Assembly (NCBI GenBank): GCA_963281255.1
Contig: OY725488.1
Span: 7,413,524-7,477,523, forward strand
Origin: Aphrocallistes beatrix
Taxonomy: Eukaryota; Porifera; Hexactinellida; Sceptrulophora; Aphrocallistidae
DNA: 64,000 bases
Reading direction: 5' to 3'
Both the position numbers and the translations under genes were made by a program. Position 1 is the stretch's first letter. Each line of letters opens with the position of its first letter. This document shows, one piece after another, positions 9,410 through 18,289 of the stretch. A model generated the notes under the pieces. It worked only from the letters and a program-made list of their open reading frames with translations, was not told the origin of the DNA and ran no database searches.

Positions 9410-10543
9410 TTACAGAATCCTTTGACACGAAGCACAGTTCCTGTCATCTTGCAGGTTCTCGTGGTTGCAGTACAAGCAACGCTGGGTGTACATAGGTGCG
9501 GCGTTAAACGGTAGATCTTGATCCGGGTGGAACGGGACGGGGGTTTGGGGAAACACTGAGTCGTCTAGGGTCTCATATGGTATGGAGTCTCCAGTGTCTT
9601 GTCTCAAAAAACCTTCATAATTAGAGAATCTAACATTCCTTGCCTGGGGAACGTCACCTATCCCTATCTCTGCGACTTTATGTGCCTCCAAGTCGTAGCG
9701 CAGAGACTCGGTCAGCTGGCTATCATCAATATGGATGCCGAACCTACTAGTGGTGGCACTTGGTGGCACTTCCTGCGGATGGGGATGAGGATGAGGATGA
9801 GAAGGGGGAGGATGGGGATGAGGATGATGAGGAGGAGAATGGGGATGATGAGGAGGAGGATGAGGAGGGAGAGTGGGATCAACATTGGTAGGTTGTGCTG
9901 GAGTGGGGGCATTGAAATCAAAAATGGTTCTGTTTGTATATGATTTTCGTGGAGATCCCAATACTTCCTGCTTAAGATAATCCATCTGGTTCTCAATCCA
10001 ACCCAACTGCCTCTCATGCTCATAGCCAGCTGCGTCACACTTGTTTCCCATCTGACTCACTTGCTCCTTCAGACGGTCGACGCGACTCTCCATCCGATCT
10101 GTCTCCGCCTCCACAGATGAGATGTGCACCTGAATGGATTGCATCCAGGAGCGCAGTAGAGGAGCCACGCTATCACACTCAGAGAAGTGGACAGCCAAAC
10201 CCCCAATGTACCCCTGCCACTGGCATTGCGTGCTGTACGGACAGTGGATAGTAGAGCGGGAGATGCGACTCGCTAGATTTTCATCTGGAATGCAGTCCTC
10301 TCTCTTGACTGGGTTATTGCACTGAGTACAAACTTGTCGACTTAAAATATTGTTAAACAGACAGTCGTGACAGAAAATATGCCCGCAGGCCAAGCGGTGT
10401 GGGTCTCTAGGGACGCACCCACAGAAAATGCAGAGCACTTCCACGGGGCCGGTGAAGAATTTCGACTGGTAACCACCGAAATTTCCCCCCGGATTCCTGG
10501 AGAGGAGGATAGTTGTGAATATACTGTAGCCAGATGACGTCAT
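9410..10543 (-). CDS. RING / TRAF-type zinc finger / coiled-coil protein, probable E3 ubiquitin ligase
   Basis: The ORF is intronless, 377 aa. A C3HC4-type RING (about 37-75: CIFC, CGHIFCHDC, CTQC) is followed by a TRAF-type zinc finger (about 98-125: CPYSTQCQW ... HFSEC), and a coiled coil (about 132-195). Then comes a His/Pro low-complexity tract (about 218-256, encoded at 9774-9890), a linker, and a last-20-residue finger CLYC-x10-CASC like a RanBP2/NZF finger. RING plus TRAF-type fingers occur in TRAF and NRDP1-like ubiquitin ligases, but no MATH domain follows, so this is not a TRAF proper. A C-terminal NZF-like finger could bind ubiquitin. The precise orthologue is not recognised. It lies 170 bp after CEP43 in the same direction. 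Confidence 0.85.
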   Translation of the reverse strand: MTSSGYSIFTTILLSRNPGGNFGGYQSKFFTGPVEVLCIFCGCVPRDPHRLACGHIFCHDCLFNNILSRQVCTQCNNPVKREDCIPDENLASRISRSTIHCPYSTQCQWQGYIGGLAVHFSECDSVAPLLRSWMQSIQVHISSVEAETDRMESRVDRLKEQVSQMGNKCDAAGYEHERQLGWIENQMDYLKQEVLGSPRKSYTNRTIFDFNAPTPAQPTNVDPTLPPHPPPHHPHSPPHHPHPHPPPSHPHPHPHPQEVPPSATTSRFGIHIDDSQLTESLRYDLEAHKVAEIGIGDVPQARNVRFSNYEGFLRQDTGDSIPYETLDDSVFPQTPVPFHPDQDLPFNAAPMYTQRCLYCNHENLQDDRNCASCQRIL

Positions 10544-10713
10544 TGTTTCGCTGGGCGTTCACTCTACAATGAGGCTAAGATCACAAATCAAAAATGAATA
10601 ACTAAATACCTTGAGCTAGTTCTAATCACGCAGGCTTAAGTTAATCAGTTAATGGATCAGTAGATAGGATGGAATAGAATATCATTTGAAAAGAGTACGT
10701 GTAAGTGGTCGGG

Positions 10714-11712
10714 TCATTTCTTGAGTACGTCCTCCACATAATCCAGGTCCCCCACACTGCCAGCAGACACAGTATGTTCGCTTGTGTCGGTGTTTTGGCT
10801 GAAGTCTAGCCCTCCACTGAACTTCAACTCCTCTATGCTCTCACTGTACGAGTGGTGGGAGTGTCCGCCGCTGTGGAAATCGTCTTCGTAGCTGCGGATG
10901 GGTTCCGGGTTCAGAATGGACTTCAGCTCCATCTCCAGGCTAGCGGAGGGGCCGCTCAAGGGAGGAGCGCCGCGCAAGGAAGAGAGCTTCGGAGAAGTCC
11001 GGTCTACGCCTCTCGCGCTTCTGGGCCGTTCCTGGGACGACTCCCTCGTTTGCGGAACAAGATCCTTCACATTGAGAAGGTGCTGAGAAAACCCAGTCCC
11101 TCCTAGTCCCGAGAAGAAGTCGTCCAGGTCGCTCTTGTCCGACACCTCGTCAGCAGGCGCCAGAACGTCGCTGTTCTCATTCGTGATGTCGAACTCACTG
11201 CCCCCCTGCCCTGCCGCCGACACGGAGGGGGTAAGGTCCGACACCTGTGCTTGAGTGGGGGGAGCGGTTTTGGTGGGAATAGTCGGGGCTCTCTCCGGAT
11301 TGGGATTAGTTGGGGGTCGTCTGCTCTGAGGGGAGGGGCTACTGAATACCAGCTGGTGGAGGAGGGGCCGCTCTGAGTGTGAGGGCTTGACTCCCAGGTC
11401 TGAGGTTAGCTGCTCCCGGTTACTGGAGACGTGTTCCAAGTTGCATTCTGGTTCAAACACAGCTAAAGAATAGTCCAGTTCGTAGAACTTGAGGAACTCT
11501 CGCACCAACTCCAGCATCAGCTGTCCCTCCCGAGTTTGGGAGTAGGAGGAGACCTTGGGGGCGAGTAAGGGGGAGGTAGTCTCCTCTCCCTCTTGCTGAT
11601 CCATGGCTAGGAACACGTTAGCTCTCAGCTCAGCTTTGAGCTTGTTTAGGACTCCTCTCGACTCCAAGTTGCGAACCAAGACTTCTCGAAACTCTGCGTC
11701 TTCGTCTGACAT
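10714..11712 (-). CDS. CEP43: Centrosomal protein 43 (FOP/FGFR1OP homologue)
   Basis: The ORF is intronless, 332 aa (human about 400). The N-terminal block EFREVLVRNLESRGVLNKLKAELRANVFLAMDQQE matches the FOP dimerisation segment in spacing and content, although it is split here for description: FREVLVRNLESRGVL, then KLKAELRANVFLAMD. A LisH-containing segment follows (about 60-95, TREGQLMLELVREFLKFYEL then DYSLAVFEPE). The middle is Ser/Pro-rich and disordered. The C-terminus DLDYVEDVLKK resembles the acidic DYLEDV end of vertebrate FOP. The protein anchors microtubules and promotes ciliogenesis at centrosomes and centriolar satellites. Only 90 bp separate it from the COG6 stop, and ggttag lies two bases before its ATG. 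Confidence 0.9.
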   Translation of the reverse strand: MSDEDAEFREVLVRNLESRGVLNKLKAELRANVFLAMDQQEGEETTSPLLAPKVSSYSQTREGQLMLELVREFLKFYELDYSLAVFEPECNLEHVSSNREQLTSDLGVKPSHSERPLLHQLVFSSPSPQSRRPPTNPNPERAPTIPTKTAPPTQAQVSDLTPSVSAAGQGGSEFDITNENSDVLAPADEVSDKSDLDDFFSGLGGTGFSQHLLNVKDLVPQTRESSQERPRSARGVDRTSPKLSSLRGAPPLSGPSASLEMELKSILNPEPIRSYEDDFHSGGHSHHSYSESIEELKFSGGLDFSQNTDTSEHTVSAGSVGDLDYVEDVLKK

Positions 11713-11802
11713 AGCTAACCACTAACTAAACACATGCGTCATTAATATACAAACTATGAGACTGAGAATTATGTATAAGACATGAATCACTGTGTGAAAG
11801 CA

Positions 11803-13734
11803 TCAAAGCAGGAGGTTCTCAATCTCAGCGGGCTGGTGCAGCTTCTCAGAAACGTCTCCGTACCCGTTGTCAGGATCAGACACGCTGGAATGCAGGCTGG
11901 AATAGAACTCACACACCAAACGCATCGCAGAACTCATGACGTCATCGCGTATCTTCTTGCTCCGGAGACAATCCAGCTGTGGGAGAGGGTGCTGGTCGGG
12001 GAGGGCTAGCAGCTGCTGGAAGGACTGGACAGCTAGCAGCAGGGTATCCGCCTCTAGTCCTGGGTAGGAGGAGAGCGCACCTTCACAGCTCTTCTGTGCA
12101 CTCAGGTACTGAGTGTGGACGCCATCTAGCCGAGCCTTGGCTAGGAAGAAGGAGCCCTGCTCCTGAATCAGCCGTCCCTGGTACCCCTCTAGCTGTACCA
12201 GCAGCTTCTCAAACCCGGTCTCCTCCCCCGTGCGGTAGTACAGGGCCAATCCCTGGTGCAGGCGGTCCAGGCAGTTGATGAGGTAGATGAGCAGCTCGGC
12301 CTGGGAGAGGGTGCTGTCCAGCGAGGCTGAGATGCTCGCGTACTCGACGAGGGGAGAGACCAGGGACTCGTAGATGGTGTGGAGCAGAGGCTTGTTCCCC
12401 TCTAGCGGTGCGACTGAGGTGTTCTCTAGGGAGAGGATGCTACGCAGGAGGGTCAAGGTCTCTGTGAACTGAATGGTGGGCTCTAGGTCGAAGGGAGGCT
12501 CACTCACGCTCTCCAGCAGCTTGGAGGCGTGTCCGTTGAGATGCTTAGCGAACAGCTTGAGGGAGAGGTCGTACATTTCGGCCACGAACCGGAGAAGTTC
12601 TGACTGGTCGGAGAGGAACCCCTGGTACACGCTCTGGTAGAATCGGATGTTGTTGGATATCTTGAAGAGGTCCATGGAGTCAATCACGTTGGATAGGATC
12701 TGTTCAAGCCGCACTTTAACCATGTGGCTAGCTCCCTCACAGATACGGTTAAGCAGGATAGGAATGTCACTCTGGTCTGTACCCTCCCCCTCCCCCTCCA
12801 CACCTCCCACGAGTGCGACCAGCAACTCGCTCTCAGAGGCCATGGCCTGGTGCAGCCAGCCCAGCAGGTCACTTCCGTACCGCACTGGGTCGTGGCTGTG
12901 CATCTCTATCGGCTTCGGATTGCCCCCGGGACCTCCCAGGGTGAGGGAGTCGATGAAGGCGCGCACCAAGGTGGATCGGCGCGTAGTGACGTAGTCGTCT
13001 ATGACGTAGTTCTTGAGAGCGTCCCTCTGGGAGATGAGGAGAAGGGCGCTCTTCAGCTCCGCTGTGAAGACTGGGAACTCTCCCGTGAAGCTGCGGCAAG
13101 AACGCTGGCACCAGCGGAACAGGTTCTCGTAGGCCCGCTCCTGGATCGAGGCCATGCTCTCCATGATCTCCAGCCCCACCCGCAGGTCGGAGGACCGGAT
13201 GAGGGCCTGGCAGTCCGTGTGGATGCTCTGCACCTTCTTCAGAGCCGCGAAGAATTCCGGTCCAACCGCCTCCGCCTGAGAGAGGAGCTGAGTCTCGCGT
13301 GGCGATAACTGGAACTTGTCAGTGAACGCGTCGAGGAGGAGAGACCGCTTCTCCACCTGTCGCATCTCTCCCTGGAGGGAAGCGGTCTGGTCCAACACCT
13401 CGGCACACCTCTCTCTCGTCTCTCCCAGACGCACGCACATGTCCTGGTAGCAGGTCTCGATCTGTCTCACTTCGAGGGACAGCTGCTCCAGCTCTGAATT
13501 GACAGATTCCAGTGAAGCGAGGAACTCCTCATTCAGTCTCAGGCCTCTCAGCTCCGTGTCCGAGCGTAGCTTGCGCCTGGATCGGACGTTGTTCTCTGGA
13601 AAGAAGTCGGACAGAGCGAGGAGGGCGCTCTGCGTCTCTGTGTCCGAAAGGAACTTCGGATTCAAGATCTTCTGAAGCTTCTTGTGCAGGGGGTTCTTGC
13701 TGGACCCAGCCTCCCCCTGCTCCAATGACGTCAT
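11803..13734 (-). CDS. COG6: Conserved oligomeric Golgi complex subunit 6
   Basis: This is an intronless ORF of 643 aa (human about 657). The N-terminal block NPLHKKLQKILNPKFLSD then the stretch around LRSDTELRGLRLNEEFLASL is characteristic of COG6, followed by a long helical region (LEQLSLEVRQIETCYQDMC) and the conserved AYENLFRWCQRSCRSF near residue 200. The rest is the all-helical CATCHR-type body. COG6 is in lobe B of the COG tether, which captures retrograde intra-Golgi vesicles and maintains glycosylation enzymes. The ATG lies inside a TGACGTCA octamer (13726-13733), and aatctctag lies six bases upstream of it. Confidence 0.95.
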   Translation of the reverse strand: MTSLEQGEAGSSKNPLHKKLQKILNPKFLSDTETQSALLALSDFFPENNVRSRRKLRSDTELRGLRLNEEFLASLESVNSELEQLSLEVRQIETCYQDMCVRLGETRERCAEVLDQTASLQGEMRQVEKRSLLLDAFTDKFQLSPRETQLLSQAEAVGPEFFAALKKVQSIHTDCQALIRSSDLRVGLEIMESMASIQERAYENLFRWCQRSCRSFTGEFPVFTAELKSALLLISQRDALKNYVIDDYVTTRRSTLVRAFIDSLTLGGPGGNPKPIEMHSHDPVRYGSDLLGWLHQAMASESELLVALVGGVEGEGEGTDQSDIPILLNRICEGASHMVKVRLEQILSNVIDSMDLFKISNNIRFYQSVYQGFLSDQSELLRFVAEMYDLSLKLFAKHLNGHASKLLESVSEPPFDLEPTIQFTETLTLLRSILSLENTSVAPLEGNKPLLHTIYESLVSPLVEYASISASLDSTLSQAELLIYLINCLDRLHQGLALYYRTGEETGFEKLLVQLEGYQGRLIQEQGSFFLAKARLDGVHTQYLSAQKSCEGALSSYPGLEADTLLLAVQSFQQLLALPDQHPLPQLDCLRSKKIRDDVMSSAMRLVCEFYSSLHSSVSDPDNGYGDVSEKLHQPAEIENLLL

Positions 13735-13884
13735 CGCCAGCTAGAGATTAGTCGATTCAGGGTTTAAAAGTGCATAACCTCACTACCACAATGTAAATAA
13801 GAATTCAAATCCCACGTCTATTTATATAACTAATAGCTTTGCCACACAACTAAACATCCATAAACATCTATGTATACACAGCTA

Positions 13885-14634
13885 CTATTTCGAGGATTCT
13901 TTCTTCGCTCGTTCTGTCTTCTCTTTCTCTTCTTCGACCTCCTTCACGAGTGCCTCTATCTCTTCCATGGAGAGGGTGGTCATTGGGCGCCCGTATTCCA
14001 GAACCACCAGCTCCATATTCTGGGCGCCAGACTGCACCACTTCCTGAATAGCTCTGATGGCCAGCTTCACACACTTTTTGTTGTCAGCGGCGATTTCTTC
14101 TGTGTAGTGTTTCTCTAAATACTCGAGCACCGTCTTATCGCTGCGGCCCACTGCGTTAGCTTTCCAACCGACGAACACTCCCGCCGGATCTGTAGTGTAG
14201 AGGTGCGGACTGCCATCGTCATTGAACCCCGCTACTAGGGTGGAGAGTCCGAACGGACGTACCCCGCTACTCTGTGTGAACCGCTGCTGCACATTGGCCA
14301 CGTATCGAGCTAGGTTCTCCACCGTTATCGGGTCCTCCAGCACTAGTCGGTGGTCTTGGCACTCTTCCCGCGCCCAATCTATCAGGATACGAGCATCCGC
14401 AGTCAGCCCTGCGAACGCCATCACGATATGGTCATCAATCTTGCAGATCTTACGGATTGTGCGAGGGTCTTGCAGCTTTGATACGGCTCGCTTCTCCACA
14501 GCCAGGACCAGAATCTTGTTGCCTCTCACTCCCACCGCTGCGCTCCCCTTCTTCACCGCCTCTTGTGCGTACTCCACTTGGAAGAGATGGCCATCTGGCG
14601 AAAATATCGTAATGGCTCGATCGTACCGAGACAT
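13885..14634 (-). CDS. PSMA7: 20S proteasome subunit alpha type-7 (alpha 4)
   Basis: This is an intronless ORF of 249 aa (human 248). The alpha-subunit signature [22 protein letters not shown] is seen at residues 2-23, followed by [48 protein letters not shown] and [17 protein letters not shown], all diagnostic of alpha 4. The C-terminal tail is Lys/Glu-rich. The protein forms part of the outer heptameric ring that gates the proteasome core. It is the first gene of the leftward cluster, 150 bp upstream of COG6, and cattgtag ends one base before its ATG. Confidence 0.97.
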   Translation of the reverse strand: MSRYDRAITIFSPDGHLFQVEYAQEAVKKGSAAVGVRGNKILVLAVEKRAVSKLQDPRTIRKICKIDDHIVMAFAGLTADARILIDWAREECQDHRLVLEDPITVENLARYVANVQQRFTQSSGVRPFGLSTLVAGFNDDGSPHLYTTDPAGVFVGWKANAVGRSDKTVLEYLEKHYTEEIAADNKKCVKLAIRAIQEVVQSGAQNMELVVLEYGRPMTTLSMEEIEALVKEVEEEKEKTERAKKESSK

Positions 14635-16302
14635 GCTACAATGATATTAGATATGGAAACATAGAGTGGACACCTCAGGCCTGTTGTATAGTATTTTAAG
14701 GCGCTTATATTACTGGACCAGGGATGCTCAGTGGAAATTGTATAATATCCATATATTGAAAAGTCCAGGGCACATGTGCCTTTTTTAAACATGTATCATA
14801 GATCCCAACTTATGGAGTGTTCAAATGCTGGTCCTATTCTGCCACTCCCTATCAATAATTATTCTTGCAGGTTTGATTGCTATTAGCAGTGTGATAAACA
14901 GTAAAAATATACATCTTATATTTGAGACAATCAATAAACCTAAAAAAGATAGGTTTCTAATATTTTGGTTAGTACAATCATGTTGAAATCTAAACGCAGG
15001 GCCTGAGTAAACGGTTTTGCAGATACAACATTTAGCACTTTTTCGTAGAATTTGTATTACAGGTATTGCAAAACTACTATTTGGCCCACTTTTCAAATAT
15101 TATTTTCGCCAAACCGCCCTTAGTTTGCTTCTGCCGACCCCGAAATGAGAGCAAAATTTAATTTCCTTTCAGAAGAAAATGACTCAAAATTATTTTGGGG
15201 TCGTCAAATGTAAGAGAACTGTCAGGCCAAAATTGGTCTGGGAACCAGGTTGGCAGCCAATTTGGTCCGTGTTCATGTATCGTATTTTTATCGATTAATT
15301 AAGTTGGTGGAATAAATAGTTATTAGAACAAGTTATTATAACCATTGACGTGAGAGGCTGGTTGTGGACCAGGTCGCAATCAAAGTTGAGTACCCTGATC
15401 TAATAATGGTTACAGATAACTATTAACATAAACCAATGTATTCAAAAACCACAGTATTAGATTTGTTCGTTGTTGTTTCGTTGTAATTGTGAGATTAAAA
15501 CCTGGATTATGAATGACGGGTGCTCATCGCATCGTACCATCCCAGTTTTGAATGAGACTATTATTTTGTTTGTTTTATAGTGAAAATGTCGTAGTGCCAG
15601 AAGTTCCCCCTTAATTTTGTCCCCCGAACCTATGGCACTAGGATGATGAATCCGTGAGACATCTGACCCTAGGGTAACGAATTCGGGGGGGACCGCCGGT
15701 ACGTCGACAAATGTATAAAATGTGTTCATTTTACAACTGATGGATAAGAAGTTGAACCATTTTTGGTCGGCTAAAATTGGTTCCCCCATACCAAATTTCG
15801 TGACAGAACCAGTCAACCCGTACCAAATAGTAAAGTCAACTCGTGCAAATATGCTAGAAACTAGCTTTCAACTGTTGACATGGGGTTTCTAATTGTGTAG
15901 ATTTCGAAAATCATATTTTCGAATAAATATGATAAATTATGCTATGGGAGATGTTGATAATTGGTAGATTTTTCGTGCTTTTTTCAATTTTTTAACTTCT
16001 CGGGAGCTTATTTTTAGTGCAGCTCCTTGTTTGATATTACATTTGGCTTCAATTTTATTGATCAATAGGGAACTAGGGATTACACTTTACTCAATGCACA
16101 TAAACAAGTTAGAATCAACTTAAATTGTATTGACTGAAATGAAAAAAATTGTTTAGTACGTACTCAATTAAGGCTGTATATTATGCAAATGCCTTACGAG
16201 TCACTTAATTAATGAAGCTGCACTATCGGTGTGTCGACCGACATTTTTTTATTTTCTTTGTACTTGGATTGACTCTATTTAGCTAACTAGCTTTCTATCG
16301 GA
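14635..16302. other. 1.67-kb divergent intergenic region with imperfect inverted repeats
   Basis: This separates PSMA7 from the plus-strand membrane-protein gene. Two imperfect inverted repeats are seen. One has TGCCGACCCCGAAAT at 15133-15147 facing ATTTTGGGGTCGTCA near 15192-15206. In the other, the block aatagttatt ... ataaccattg at about 15315-15348 faces taatggttacagataactat at about 15402-15424. They may be worn miniature transposons. ORFs at 14821-15096 and 15457-15816 (minus) show no recognisable features and are not called. Confidence 0.4.
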
Positions 16303-17859
16303 ATGATCAAGTCGTGGATCACGTTTGGTCTCCTCGTGATATTGCTCATTATTGACGCTGTGCTCTTGGGAGCGTATGTTGCTCTTGTAGTGGTCTCCTC
16401 ATTGCAAGCGAAAGCTGGCAACGACGACTACTACATCTACATGTTGGCTAACACATTGTTCACATTCGTTATTGCATTTATTCTAACTATCACTGGAGTC
16501 GTGTTTGTTTTCCATGAGAGACTGGTGAAGGCTCCTAAGCAAGGTGTCCTGGAAGAAGAAGCAGAGCTGAAAGAACTAGACTTCCACCAGTATCTCAGTA
16601 TCGATCTTATTCCCGAAAAGGAGAGACCCTCTCCAGACGACGCCTCTCCAAGTGCCATCGATCCCCAAGAGACAGAGGCTAGCTTCATCCTGCACGAGGA
16701 ACCGATACTCAACACTCAATCTGAGTCCACTCACACCTTCAGGCTGAGAGGGCAAGGATCTCCCGAGCTGAAGGCTTCTAGAGTCACATTGAAGAACATA
16801 TCAGATATTGATATTTCATACATGCCATTCAAGTTCCATCAATTTGTGCCGTTAACCATTGTTTCATGTATCGGAATGTACATTTTCTTCATTCTCCTCA
16901 TTCTCGGATTCACTCTATTTGCATGGGCAATCGTTATATCCCAGTACTACGAGTCGCTCACTTATAAGGTCGGATGGACCTTCGCGGTTGTAGACTTTAC
17001 CAGCGGCTTCCTGGCCCCACTTTCATTTCTATCCAGTCTCACCATAGCCGCCCTGCTCCTCTCCTACTTCACTCGGCAAGAAATATCTCTGCGCAGCGCC
17101 ATCTCGCCCTTGCTCAGCTCGGTGCACCTCTTCATACACATGGACGGGAGGGAGTACTGGCTGATAGGACGCAGGTTCAGGTACGATTTGTCTCATAAGA
17201 GTAAGAAGAGCACTTGGTGGTCACGACATCCTTGGATAGAGGGGCACTACAGCACCTGGGCGTTTTGGGTTGTCATATGTCTCTCCATTCTTTTTTCGTT
17301 CGCTCAGTTCATCAACCTCACTGTCATTTCAGAGCAGACCGCTTCCTCTTGCATAACCGGATTCGACTGTTTCCTAGCTGTCGAGTCCTTCTCATTCGAG
17401 CACATCATCTGTCCTGAAGGTGCTAACTCCACTCGCGATGTCACTTTCATGCGGGACAACCTGGTGACCCAGGTCCCCAACAACACTGTCTTCTACTGCT
17501 TCAAGTATCTAGACTTTGGATTCGACAACAGTCTGTTCTTGGCTCTTGGCACTGCGTACGCTTTGTACTTATTCAGTATTGCGGTTTTTAACAGAATTTT
17601 TAACGTTTTTGCGGTCTTCATCCAGATTAAACAGACTCGATTATGGGGCGTGCTCCTCATTATCCTCGGGTTAGCTGGTCTACTCACTATCCTATTAATT
17701 TATTTCTTGAATGGATATCACACATTTCTGTTTGATATCCTGCGTCTTTTCGAGGTTTTCATATTTTCTTTTTACATGATGGTGACTGGGGTCCTGGTGT
17801 TGGTGTACTTTCACCAGAAAGATTGGCTTAATATGATGAAGAAGCTAAAACATGAGTAA
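16303..17859 (+). CDS. Orphan multipass membrane protein, about eight TM segments
   Basis: The ORF is intronless, 518 aa. Predicted membrane segments lie at about 5-32, 45-70, 183-212, 222-250, 310-338, 405-428, 442-464 and 475-500. Between TM2 and TM3 is an acidic, Ser/Pro-rich cytosolic-type linker of about 110 residues. Between TM5 and TM6 is a probable lumenal or extracellular loop with a four-cysteine pattern (SSCITGFDCF, IICPEG, VFYCFKYLDF) and two N-glycosylation sequons (NST and NNT). I do not recognise the family: it lacks obvious GPCR, channel pore or transporter signatures. The clean ORF, TM pattern and paired cysteines make coding certain enough. Neighbours are PSMA7 (divergent) and GPKOW (430 bp downstream). 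Confidence 0.8.
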   Translation: MIKSWITFGLLVILLIIDAVLLGAYVALVVVSSLQAKAGNDDYYIYMLANTLFTFVIAFILTITGVVFVFHERLVKAPKQGVLEEEAELKELDFHQYLSIDLIPEKERPSPDDASPSAIDPQETEASFILHEEPILNTQSESTHTFRLRGQGSPELKASRVTLKNISDIDISYMPFKFHQFVPLTIVSCIGMYIFFILLILGFTLFAWAIVISQYYESLTYKVGWTFAVVDFTSGFLAPLSFLSSLTIAALLLSYFTRQEISLRSAISPLLSSVHLFIHMDGREYWLIGRRFRYDLSHKSKKSTWWSRHPWIEGHYSTWAFWVVICLSILFSFAQFINLTVISEQTASSCITGFDCFLAVESFSFEHIICPEGANSTRDVTFMRDNLVTQVPNNTVFYCFKYLDFGFDNSLFLALGTAYALYLFSIAVFNRIFNVFAVFIQIKQTRLWGVLLIILGLAGLLTILLIYFLNGYHTFLFDILRLFEVFIFSFYMMVTGVLVLVYFHQKDWLNMMKKLKHE

Positions 17860-18071
17860 AGAGATCCTGAGCTATCCAACACTTGATCCTAACTCCGAGA
17901 TTATCCTTATTCCCTAATCGTAACTTAATCATTTAATTTGCGATATAGTCTATTGAATTATTTAAATACCTTTTGTAATGCTATAATGAATCATTTTACT
18001 TCTATACTTTGAGTGGATCTTTGCTTAATTTTGTCTATTTGGACAAAAGTGTTTGAATGTTTTCATTGACT

Positions 18072-18201
18072 ACTTGTACTAGTCAGAATCTAATAATTCA
18101 GAAATTGTAAATTGTGTGTATGTGTTAAAATCGATTCTGACTAGTACAAGTTCTCATTTTTCTGACTAATGCCAACTTCAAAATTCTGACTAGTGCAACT
18201 T
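18072..18201. repeat. Perfect 19-bp inverted repeat plus two further copies of the same unit
   Basis: ACTTGTACTAGTCAGAATC at 18072-18090 is the exact reverse complement of GATTCTGACTAGTACAAGT at 18133-18151, with a 42-base loop. Two more direct, slightly changed copies follow at 18160-18178 (TTCTGACTAATGCCAACTT) and 18184-18201 (TTCTGACTAGTGCAACTT). The rest of the 430-bp gap between the membrane-protein gene and GPKOW shows nothing else. Confidence 0.8.
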
Positions 18202-18289
18202 CCCCATGACAATCACTAACTTTTTTCTCTCCTTCATCTTCATCAGTTATATATAAACAAACACAACCTATCAAACTGCTTATATTAGC

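Noticed and set aside
15457-15816. 119-codon minus-strand ORF
   Set aside because: Low-complexity-free but with no domain, no homologue recognised, and no initiation context; lies in an intergenic region with decayed inverted repeats.
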